Assembly (NCBI GenBank): GCA_937138955.1
Contig: CAKZPJ010000511.1
Span: 1-15,023 of the forward strand
Direction: 5' to 3'
DNA: 15,023 nt
Origin: an uncultured Flammeovirgaceae bacterium
GTDB lineage: Bacteria; Bacteroidota; Bacteroidia; Cytophagales; Cyclobacteriaceae
The notes beneath the pieces were generated by a model. It made no database searches. It worked only from the letters and a program-made list of their open reading frames with translations, and was not told the origin of the DNA. Below are positions 1-6,796 of this stretch, piece after piece (within the stretch, counting starts at the first letter, position 1; each line of letters opens with the position of its first letter). Position numbers and translations under genes: made by a program.

Positions 1-1
1 C

Positions 2-1645
2 CGCCAGAAAGCGTATAGCTACTGGGAAATGGGCAAAATCTATTACGATGAATACGCCAAGTACGAACTAGCCAAGGCTTACTACGATAGCACCATTGCT
101 GTATTACCGCAAGATGAACCTCAGTACGAAGCTATTGCTACCCGTCAGAAAATTCTGACCAACTTTGTAGAGCAACTCACAATTATTAAGGTACAAGATA
201 GTTTATTAGCCCTAGCCGAGATGGACACCCTGGAGCTTAGTGCTTATCTGGATGAAGTACTTGCTGAACAAGAACAGCAGCAGCGAGCCGAAGAGCAATT
301 GGCTAATCGGCAGGCCCGACGGCAGCGAGCAGTTTCTCAATTTGGGGCGGCTCCCAACCCGTTCGCTACCGCTCCGGGTGAGGAATCGGCCTCGGCAGCT
401 GTGGGAGAAAACTGGTATTTCTACAGTCCGGCGGCAATCAGTCAGGGGCAGACTGCATTTGTCCGAAAGTGGGGCAATCGGCAGTTGGAAGACAACTGGC
501 GACGCTCCAATAAAACCATGGAAGGAAGGTTTGCCGCTAACGACGAGGAACAAATTGAAGTAGCCGACCCGGTGCTGGGAGACCCCTCGGCCGAAGTAAA
601 TAACGCTACTGGCGGAGAAAAACAAGCACTCTATGCTGATATTCCGTTTTCTGAAGAACAAAAGCTAGAAGCGTTTCGGCAGATTGAAGAAGCGTATTTT
701 AAACTTGGAGGTATTTATAATTTTGATCTGGAAGAGAAAGCAAACGCTATCGAGACCTTTGAAACTTTGCTTTCTCGCTTTCCGGCTTCCGAGCACGAAC
801 CAGAGGTGCTGTACCAATTATATCTATTGTATCAGGAGCAAGGTGATGAAGCTACCGCTACTCGCTACAAGAATCAGCTACTCACCGATTTTCCCGAAAG
901 TATCTTTGCAAAGGTTATCCGCAATCCGAATTATCGGGAAGAAAGTAATATGGCCAGTGCCCAGCTTCAGAAGATTTACGAAGAAGCGTACCGACTCTAC
1001 CAAAAAGGAGCGTACCAGCAAGCCGAGCCCTTAGTGCAAACCGCCTTACAAAAGTACGATGATAACGACTTTGTAGACAATATGAAGCTACTGCAAGTTC
1101 TAATTTCAGGAAAACTCAGTAGCCAGTATGAGTACCAATATGCATTACAAAGTTTTATTGAAGAGTACCCCGAAAGCGAAGTAACTCCTTACGCTCAAGA
1201 ACTACTCACGGCAGCCCAAGGTTTTAATGATAAGTTAGCCACTCAACAGGGAGCGAAGTTCATTCCTGAATTTAATAAAAAACACTCTTTCATTTTAGTG
1301 TACAATAGCAAAGGGCGGCTATCTACGGAGTTGCCCAGAGTTGTAGATGCTTTCAACGCCGAATACTTCGAGAAAGCAGAGCTTAGTTCGGCTAACCTGA
1401 TGCTGGAAGATGGGCAAGTGATGATTATTGTGGAAGAATTTCCCGATCAGTCTACCGCTCAACGTTACTTTGAAGAGTTTAATAGTGATAGATCTCCACT
1501 TAATAATATCCCTGAGTCCAATAGTTACGATCGCAGCGATATTACCAGTAATTTCATCATTACTGAGGATAATTTGCCTATTTTGTATCGTACTAAGGAT
1601 ACAGAGAATTATCTTCGTTTTTTTGAAAAGCATTACACCTTCTAA
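2..1645 (+). CDS. porW: PorW/SprE-like type IX secretion TPR protein, C-terminal part (5' end outside window)
   Basis: The frame is open from the left edge (codons from base 2) to TAA at 1643-1645, giving about 547 residues. The first Met, at base 29, is internal: the preceding codons already read as TPR-like sequence, and family members are roughly 850-900 residues long and begin with a lipoprotein signal. Helical TPR-type pairs rich in Tyr, Ala and Glu appear at the start (YYDEYAKYELAKAYYDSTIA), in the middle (AIETFETLLSRFP) and around EEAYRLYQKGAYQQAEPLV. The C-terminal ~120 residues form a separate alpha/beta domain starting near KKHSFILVYNSKGRLSTELP, which matches my recollection of the SprE/PorW C-terminus. 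In this family the protein is a periplasmic or outer-membrane-attached T9SS component needed for secretion and gliding. The middle (about residues 90-200) is low-complexity and Gln/Ala-rich. A generic TPR protein is the alternative. Confidence 0.78.
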   Translation, partial: RQKAYSYWEMGKIYYDEYAKYELAKAYYDSTIAVLPQDEPQYEAIATRQKILTNFVEQLTIIKVQDSLLALAEMDTLELSAYLDEVLAEQEQQQRAEEQLANRQARRQRAVSQFGAAPNPFATAPGEESASAAVGENWYFYSPAAISQGQTAFVRKWGNRQLEDNWRRSNKTMEGRFAANDEEQIEVADPVLGDPSAEVNNATGGEKQALYADIPFSEEQKLEAFRQIEEAYFKLGGIYNFDLEEKANAIETFETLLSRFPASEHEPEVLYQLYLLYQEQGDEATATRYKNQLLTDFPESIFAKVIRNPNYREESNMASAQLQKIYEEAYRLYQKGAYQQAEPLVQTALQKYDDNDFVDNMKLLQVLISGKLSSQYEYQYALQSFIEEYPESEVTPYAQELLTAAQGFNDKLATQQGAKFIPEFNKKHSFILVYNSKGRLSTELPRVVDAFNAEYFEKAELSSANLMLEDGQVMIIVEEFPDQSTAQRYFEEFNSDRSPLNNIPESNSYDRSDITSNFIITEDNLPILYRTKDTENYLRFFEKHYTF

Positions 1646-1664
1646 CCAACCGGGTGATTTTTAG

Positions 1665-1672
1665 TAAATTTG
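1665..1672 (+). promoter_or_regulatory. possible -7 promoter element (TAAATTTG) before the PBP1A gene
   Basis: TAAATTTG matches the Bacteroidota -7 consensus TAnnTTTG and lies 95 nt upstream of the PBP1A ATG, in the 122-nt gap after porW. No TTG-like -33 element sits at the expected 19-21 nt spacing, so the match is half a promoter at best. PBP1A could equally be co-transcribed with porW, because no terminator hairpin is visible in the gap. Confidence 0.3.
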
Positions 1673-1767
1673 TCTGATTTTTGTTCAGCACAATTACATA
1701 ACGTTAAGGCTTAGCAGACGTACCACTAAGAAATCAAATTTAATTAGCAGAAGTAGATACCATCAAG

Positions 1768-4128
1768 ATGGCCAGTACTCAAACCTCAAAGAAAGAAGTT
1801 GAGAAGAAAGATCGAACTCAATTGTACACCTGGATTGTACGCGGGGCTTGGTTTTCGTTTATATCTTTCTTCATTTTATTTCCCCTCTACATTTACACCG
1901 TAAGCATCGATTTTATGGGACTTTATGGTGGACTACCTAGTTGGTCGGCTTTAGAGAATCCTAAAAATGACGTTTCATCCGAGCTCTACTCGGCAGATAA
2001 TGTACAACTAGGAAAATACTACCGCGAAAACCGTAGCCCAGTTACCTACGAAGAATTGTCGCCCAACCTAGTGAATGCCTTGGTGGCTACTGAAGATATT
2101 CGCTTTACCGAGCATAGCGGCATCGACTTGCAAAGTATGGGGCGAGTTGCTTGGGGGATCATTAAAAAAGCAGTCACCTTCGGTGCCAGTAGCCTGGATG
2201 GAGGGGGGAGTACGCTGTCTCAACAAACGGCTAAAAACCTCTTTAAAACCAGGAAAGAAAACGAAGGGCCGCTAATGAAAATTCCGGGCTTGAAGATACT
2301 GATCATTAAGACTAAAGAGTGGATTGTAGCAGTAAAACTGGAGCGTTATTATACTAAGAAGGAGATTCTAGCAATGTACCTCAACACTGCTGAGTTTAGC
2401 AGTAACTCTTACGGTATTAAGGTAGCCGCAAAAACCTTTTTCAATAAACCAACATATGACCTGGATGTAGAGGAGGCTGCCGTACTAGTCGGTATGTTGA
2501 AAGCTGCTACGTATTACAATCCTGCCCGCAATCCTAATAACTCTATGCGTCGTCGCAATGTAGTGATGAACCAAATGAGAAAAAATGGATATTTGGCGCA
2601 AGAGGCTTACGATACATTAGCTCCTCAACCTATTGTTCTCAATTTTAAAGTTGAAAGCCATAACGATGGTCCAGCCACCTATTTTCGGGCAGTAATTCGT
2701 CGGTGGCTCTACCGATGGGCCGATGAGCACGGTTACGATCTGGACGAGGATGGATTAAAGATTTACACTACGCTGGATAGCCGGATGCAGGAGCATGCCG
2801 AAGAAGCGGTAAAAACCCATATGAGTTACCAGCAAGGGTTGTTTGAAAAACATTGGGGTACAGAAAACCCCTGGCGCGATGAAGAAGGCAAAGAGATTAA
2901 AGGCTTCGTGGAGATGCTGGCTAAACGATCTCCTCGCTATAAAGGGTTGGAGAAAAGGTACGGTAAAGATCATGATTCAATTCAAATTGTGATGGATACC
3001 CCGGTACCAACCACGCTATTTACTTGGGAAAATGAAGACTACAAAAAAGATACGATCATCAGCCCAACTGATTCTATCAAATACACCCAACGCTTTCTTC
3101 ATGCAGGGTTCATGTCGATGGACCCGCTCAGTGGAAATATTAAAGCTTGGGTAGGTGGTATCAATTTTGAGCATTTTCAGTATGATCATGTGATGAGAGG
3201 TAAGCGGCAGCCTGGCTCTACGTTCAAACCATTTGTATACGCCGCCGCGGTTGATAATGGTTATTCGCCCTGCTACGAAGTGGTAGACGCTCCGGTAACG
3301 TTTAGTGTGTATACTGATGGCGAAGAAGATACCTGGACTCCCAAGAATGCTGGTGGCCGTTACTCAGGCGATAAAATGACTATCCGGCAAGCGATGGCCC
3401 AATCCATAAATTCCGTAACCGCCTTTGTCATGAAGCGTCTTGGTCCGGAAACCGTAGTGAGTTATGCTAAAAGGATGGGTATTACTAGTAATATTGAAGC
3501 GGTTCCTAGCTTGGCACTCGGAGGAGGGGGAGATGTATCAGTCTACGAGATGGTAGGTGCCTACAGCACTTTTGTGAACCACGGTACCTGGACCGAACCT
3601 GTATTTATCACTCGAATTGAAGATAAGGATGGCAACGTGGTGTACGATCACCCAGTGAAAACCCGAGAAGCGCTGAGTGAAGAAACGGCTTATTTGATGC
3701 TCTATATGCTACGAGGAGCTACTGAAGAAGAAGATGGAACTGGTCGCGGTATTCCATTAGAGATTCGAGAAAACAATGAAGTAGGAGCCAAAACCGGAAC
3801 AACGTCGAATTATTCTGATGGTTGGTTTATGGGCGTGACGAAAGATCTGGTATCCGGAGCTTGGGTAGGAGGCGATAACCGCAGTGTTCACTTCAAAACC
3901 TTAGCACTAGGACAGGGCGCACGAATGGCGATGCCTATCTGGGTAGAATATATGAAGCGGGTCTACGCTGATGAACGTCTTGACTACGAAAAAGGAGCTT
4001 TTGAGCGGCCTCGCACCGGATTATCCATTGAAATTGACTGCGATCAGTACGGTTCTTTTGGTGAGGAAGCTGATTCCTTACAAGTAGAGGATTCTCTACA
4101 AATCGTTGATCAGGATGAAATCTTCTAA
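1768..4128 (+). CDS. mrcA: class A penicillin-binding protein (PBP1A), bifunctional transglycosylase/transpeptidase
   Basis: A 786-residue protein that polymerises lipid II glycan strands and cross-links peptidoglycan in the periplasm. It has a short basic cytoplasmic N-terminus, one membrane anchor at about residues 23-46, and a GT51 glycosyltransferase domain at about 65-270. Catalytic Glu109 lies in EDIRFTEHSG, followed by GGSTLSQQTAKNLF (146-159) and ERYYTKKEILAMYLN (192-206). A linker/OB-like region spans about 290-440. The transpeptidase domain carries all three active-site motifs: STFK with Ser484 and Lys487, S546-I-N548, and K675-T-G-T678. The C-terminus is acidic and unstructured-looking. 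The ATG at 1768 places the anchor at a normal distance and I see no better start. Length and motif spacing are normal, so the enzyme should be active. It follows porW with no clear terminator between them. The gene symbol follows E. coli PBP1A naming; other class A names are possible. Confidence 0.96.
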   Translation: MASTQTSKKEVEKKDRTQLYTWIVRGAWFSFISFFILFPLYIYTVSIDFMGLYGGLPSWSALENPKNDVSSELYSADNVQLGKYYRENRSPVTYEELSPNLVNALVATEDIRFTEHSGIDLQSMGRVAWGIIKKAVTFGASSLDGGGSTLSQQTAKNLFKTRKENEGPLMKIPGLKILIIKTKEWIVAVKLERYYTKKEILAMYLNTAEFSSNSYGIKVAAKTFFNKPTYDLDVEEAAVLVGMLKAATYYNPARNPNNSMRRRNVVMNQMRKNGYLAQEAYDTLAPQPIVLNFKVESHNDGPATYFRAVIRRWLYRWADEHGYDLDEDGLKIYTTLDSRMQEHAEEAVKTHMSYQQGLFEKHWGTENPWRDEEGKEIKGFVEMLAKRSPRYKGLEKRYGKDHDSIQIVMDTPVPTTLFTWENEDYKKDTIISPTDSIKYTQRFLHAGFMSMDPLSGNIKAWVGGINFEHFQYDHVMRGKRQPGSTFKPFVYAAAVDNGYSPCYEVVDAPVTFSVYTDGEEDTWTPKNAGGRYSGDKMTIRQAMAQSINSVTAFVMKRLGPETVVSYAKRMGITSNIEAVPSLALGGGGDVSVYEMVGAYSTFVNHGTWTEPVFITRIEDKDGNVVYDHPVKTREALSEETAYLMLYMLRGATEEEDGTGRGIPLEIRENNEVGAKTGTTSNYSDGWFMGVTKDLVSGAWVGGDNRSVHFKTLALGQGARMAMPIWVEYMKRVYADERLDYEKGAFERPRTGLSIEIDCDQYGSFGEEADSLQVEDSLQIVDQDEIF

Positions 4129-4243
4129 AGGGGAGTCTAGTTAGAGCAAGCCTATTCAGCTATATAATCGCTTGATAGTCAGATTTTTATATCATATTCA
4201 TTGTTTAATATATTGTAAACTCTAAGATAATATTCGCACGAAG

Positions 4244-4267
4244 ACCGCTCATTTGAGTGGTTTTTTT
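4244..4267 (+). terminator. Rho-independent terminator after PBP1A
   Basis: ACCGCTC and GAGTGGT form a stem with one G-T wobble around the loop ATTT, directly followed by a run of seven T. It lies 115 nt past the PBP1A stop and 107 nt before the sigma gene, so it probably insulates the sigma gene from PBP1A transcription. Confidence 0.75.
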
Positions 4268-4299
4268 GTTTCTTTAGTATAAATTATCTAATTAATTAC

Positions 4300-4319
4300 A
4301 TCTGAAGAAAATTTCAGAT
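4300..4319. repeat. 7-bp inverted repeat upstream of the first sigma gene
   Basis: ATCTGAA and TTCAGAT are perfect inverted arms around a 6-nt spacer (GAAAAT), 55 nt before the sigma start. It could be a regulator binding site or a hairpin in the 5' leader. No T-run follows, so it is not an ordinary terminator. An AT-rich dyad this size can arise by chance. Confidence 0.4.
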
Positions 4320-4374
4320 TTCTAGAACAGTAATTGTTTCATTCTTACTAACTTTTTCGTAGCAATAACCCGCA

Positions 4375-4956
4375 TTGGCTGTGGAGCAAACGTATACCGA
4401 AGATCAAACGCTTATTCAGCGCATTAAAGATGGCGATGAAACTAGCTTAGTTAAAATTTACAAGGAATATCGACCGGCTTTTCAGCAGTGGGCGCAGCAT
4501 AGCTACCGCATTGATGAAGAGCAATCAGCTGATGCCTTTCAAGATGCGGTAGTTTGCCTGTACCGTAATATCGTTCAGGGTAAGCTAGAGTCGCTAACTA
4601 GTTCACTGAAAACCTATCTGTTTGCTATCGGAAAAAATGTTGTTCGCAAGAAATTGCAACAGCCTATTACCTTAGAAAGTAGTGAATTAGGTTTGGTAGA
4701 AAATCTTCACACCGACCCTATTGACCAATTCGCTACCAACGATCGTCAGCGACTAGTTGCCCGCCTGATGGAAACTATTGGCGAACCCTGCAAGAGTAAT
4801 CTGGAGCTATTTTATTTTCGGGGGTTTAGCATGGAGGCCATTGCTACGCGGCTACAATACAAAAACGAGAATGTAGTAAAAACGCAAAAACTGCGTTGCC
4901 TAACTAGTCTGAAAAATATGGTGCGCGAACGGTACCAAAACGAAGATTTTGTTTAA
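4375..4956 (+). CDS. ECF-like sigma-70 family RNA polymerase sigma factor
   Basis: A 193-residue sigma factor. Region 2 covers about residues 25-95: a core-binding helix (AFQDAVVCLYRNI) and a -10-recognition/melting helix with YLFAIGKNVVRKK. Region 4 covers about 128-186, with the helix-turn-helix around FSMEAIATRLQYKNENVVKTQKL. There is no region 1 or 3, as expected for the ECF group. The start is unusual: an in-frame TAA at 4366-4368 closes the frame upstream, there is no ATG in the first 130 codons, and the only sensible starts are TTG at 4375 or GTG at 4381. Fourteen nt after its stop begins a small membrane protein that is the likely partner. Its target genes cannot be told from the sequence; the nearest upstream gene, for PBP1A, is separated by a terminator. 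Confidence 0.88.
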   Translation: MAVEQTYTEDQTLIQRIKDGDETSLVKIYKEYRPAFQQWAQHSYRIDEEQSADAFQDAVVCLYRNIVQGKLESLTSSLKTYLFAIGKNVVRKKLQQPITLESSELGLVENLHTDPIDQFATNDRQRLVARLMETIGEPCKSNLELFYFRGFSMEAIATRLQYKNENVVKTQKLRCLTSLKNMVRERYQNEDFV

Positions 4957-4970
4957 GACAACGAAAGACG

Positions 4971-5270
4971 ATGGCTGAAAATCGCTTTAACCAAATTGAT
5001 AGATACGTTAGCGGGCTGATGGCCGCTGAAGAGGTAGTAGAGTTTGAGCAGCGGATGCGCGAAAATCTTGGTTTGGCTGAAGGGGTGCATCTGCACCGCG
5101 ATATTCTGACCGGAATGGAGCTACAGTTTATGCGCGAACTCAAAGATCGCCTTATACTCGCTGATATACCCGAAAAGAAAATTAACTGGAAACTTATTGC
5201 TCTAATTGTCGGTGGAGTTGCTGTCTTGGGGGCAGCCGGGTATGCTATCTATTATTATTACCTATCGTAG
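4971..5270 (+). CDS. small C-terminally anchored membrane protein, putative anti-sigma/sigma-partner
   Basis: A 99-residue protein starting 14 nt after the sigma gene. Residues 1-65 are charged and helical, with a pattern (Phe-x-x-Ile-x-x-Tyr-x-x-Gly near the start, then FEQRMREN and HLHRDILTG) resembling the cytoplasmic N-terminal segment of many Bacteroidota anti-sigma-like proteins. Residues about 73-97 form one hydrophobic helix ending in YYYYLS, so almost nothing would be exposed in the periplasm. The topology (soluble cytoplasmic part, terminal anchor) and the tandem with a sigma gene suggest it holds or modulates the sigma factor at the membrane. No zinc-finger Cys/His cluster is present. 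A structural membrane peptide unrelated to sigma control is the alternative. Its end overlaps the end of the convergent OmpA-domain gene by 9 nt. Confidence 0.7.
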   Translation: MAENRFNQIDRYVSGLMAAEEVVEFEQRMRENLGLAEGVHLHRDILTGMELQFMRELKDRLILADIPEKKINWKLIALIVGGVAVLGAAGYAIYYYYLS

Positions 5271-5660
5271 AGTCGAAAAGCTAATCTCTACCCGCCGATT
5301 CTTAGCCCGGAGCACTTCATCGGTATTGGGGTACAAAGGCTCTCTTTCCCCTTTTCCCTCAATAAGCACTCGATAAGGAGCAATCTGGTTATTCAGCAAA
5401 AGCTGACGAACCGCACCCGCCCGAGCTAACGATAGCTGCTGATTGTCTTCTTGATTACCAATATTATCAGTATGCCCCGTGAGCGTTACTGCTAAATTTG
5501 GATTCTGCCGCAAGAAGCGCGCAATAGCTTGCAACGAACTTTGTGATTCTGCTCTCACTGAAGTTTGATTAAAAGAAAACTCAACAAATAGATTAAGGGT
5601 AGATGTCTCGATCCGACCGCGAAAATCGTCCGAAGATAAAGGAACAATTACTGCATTCAT
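5262..5660 (-). CDS. OmpA-family peptidoglycan-binding domain protein, probably the detached C-terminus of the PorP protein
   Basis: From the first ATG this is 132 residues, nearly all OmpA_C domain: TLNLFVEFSFN (21-31), TGHTDNIG with Asp65, then NQQLSLARAGAV with Arg80, and KNRRVEISF near the end. Asp65 and Arg80 occupy the positions that bind diaminopimelate in E. coli OmpA, so peptidoglycan binding looks intact. As annotated it has no signal peptide, so it could not reach the periplasm alone. The frame is open for another 28 codons upstream, right to the TAA of the PorP gene, and is the same frame as PorP. The upstream codons translate to a Pro/Ser/Val-rich, linker-like stretch. GGAGGA lies 9 nt before the ATG, which could allow separate initiation, although Bacteroidota rarely rely on Shine-Dalgarno sites. 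I infer a split PorP-OmpA fusion; a readthrough product or a decayed gene are alternatives. Confidence 0.8.
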   Translation of the reverse strand: MNAVIVPLSSDDFRGRIETSTLNLFVEFSFNQTSVRAESQSSLQAIARFLRQNPNLAVTLTGHTDNIGNQEDNQQLSLARAGAVRQLLLNNQIAPYRVLIEGKGEREPLYPNTDEVLRAKNRRVEISFSTLR

Positions 5661-5747
5661 ACTTGAGATTCCTCCTACCGAATCGGTGAAGGAAACAGGC
5701 GGAAGTGAGGTAAGTTGAGGAATAGCTACAGATATATTCTTTTGTTA
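5661..5747 (-). other. in-frame TAA plus 28 open linker codons joining PorP and OmpA frames
   Basis: Reading the minus strand, the PorP frame ends RRTH, then TAA (5745-5747), and continues QKNISVAIPQLTSLPP and onward with no further stop into the OmpA-domain ORF. No ATG, GTG or TTG occurs in these 28 codons. The residues look like a protein linker, not random translation. See the finding on the split fusion. Confidence 0.6.
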
Positions 5748-6776
5748 GTGAGTTCGTCGGTGAGATTTACGCTTCTTACGATGCTTTCTTTTAGATTTAT
5801 TTTTAGGTGATACGGGTTGGTGCCAGGCTAGGGCTACTTCAAACGCATTTTGTAGTGAATTAGCCCGGTGGCTGCTCGCACCTGTATCAAAGCTAACACC
5901 CAAAGTGTAATTAAGCTGACGCCACTGTAGTGCCAAAGCCAAACTTCGGTTCAATGTGTAGCGGGTGACAAAATCTACCTGCGGAGTGGCGGTATTCGCT
6001 GCCAAGGTATTTCTCAGTTCGTAGGAGAATCGGCTACCCACATTTAAAATACTTACTCCAGCCTGATGAAGCAGTAAAAGTTCAGGGAATATACTAAATC
6101 GATTCTTTTGATACGCTCGAAAACCACTTTGTAGACTCAGTGTCGATGGCAGTGGCTGAGCATCGCCAAAAAAAGACTCGTTCGGACGGTTAAAATCCAG
6201 CCAGCTTATTCCCGCGTAAAATGTGGTACTTTTGTGACGGTCTACGGCGTACCATAGCACCCCGGTTCCCAAAGAGAAATAGCCCGCTTGCAGATCGTTC
6301 ATATTTTCACCCGAGCCTATTGTTGGGTCAAATCCCTGTCCCGGTCGAAACTGGCTACCAGTGCGAATATTTTCAGTAGAGATTCGCTTGATCTGATAGT
6401 GAGTCTGGAACCCTAAGCTAAGTCGCTGTTGTCGCGAAAGCTCAATATCGTGCGCTAAGGAAGCTCCGATTCGCTGGAAGCGGTACCAACCCGATTCACC
6501 CGTATTATCGTCCAGCACTGAAATGCCCACTCCGCCGTACCGACGCTTGCCCTGGAGCAGGGGACGGGTTACGGTAAGTTGAGAGGATTGGAAAGTATAT
6601 CCACCATTAAAATTCTGATGACGATAATGGGCGATAACCCACCAGTCGGGTGAGGCCGCTACCCAGGCGGGATTTACATTGGTGGGAGCTAATTGATACT
6701 GAGTGAACAGTGGGCTCTGGGCGGCGGAGCAAAGTGCGCTGAGTAAGAAGAAAAGCAGTAGTAAAGTACGAGTCAT
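5745..6776 (-). CDS. PorP/SprF family type IX secretion outer-membrane protein
   Basis: A 343-residue protein. Residues 1-19 form a signal peptide with the cut before Gln20 (CSAA|QSPLF), typical of Bacteroidota. The mature start, SPLFTQYQLAPTNVNPAW, is the PorP/SprF signature, followed by alternating amphipathic strands of a small outer-membrane barrel (GGVGISVLDDNTGESG, RLSLGFQTHYQIKRIS, FYAGISWLDF). The C-terminus is an unusually basic run of Lys/Arg/His (about residues 322-343) instead of the aromatic strand end usual for barrels, which suggests more protein once followed. Family members anchor or assist export of specific T9SS cargo, often the adjacent CHU_C-type protein as here. It starts 20 nt downstream of that gene. 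The frame continues past the stop into an OmpA domain. Confidence 0.88.
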   Translation of the reverse strand: MTRTLLLLFFLLSALCSAAQSPLFTQYQLAPTNVNPAWVAASPDWWVIAHYRHQNFNGGYTFQSSQLTVTRPLLQGKRRYGGVGISVLDDNTGESGWYRFQRIGASLAHDIELSRQQRLSLGFQTHYQIKRISTENIRTGSQFRPGQGFDPTIGSGENMNDLQAGYFSLGTGVLWYAVDRHKSTTFYAGISWLDFNRPNESFFGDAQPLPSTLSLQSGFRAYQKNRFSIFPELLLLHQAGVSILNVGSRFSYELRNTLAANTATPQVDFVTRYTLNRSLALALQWRQLNYTLGVSFDTGASSHRANSLQNAFEVALAWHQPVSPKNKSKRKHRKKRKSHRRTH

Positions 6777-6796
6777 ACCGAAGGATTATCAATAAA

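Noticed and set aside
212..661. 149-codon open frame on the minus strand inside the porW region
   Set aside because: It is antisense to clear TPR coding sequence, its translation has no domain pattern, and it is explained by frame geometry.
684..1034. 116-codon plus-strand frame inside porW
   Set aside because: Out of frame with the TPR protein and low-quality Lys/Ile/Ser-rich translation; a shadow of the real gene.
1699..1734. TAACGTTA palindrome and CTTAG/CTAAG pair in the gap before PBP1A
   Set aside because: Arms are too short for a convincing operator or terminator, and there is no T-run or second copy.
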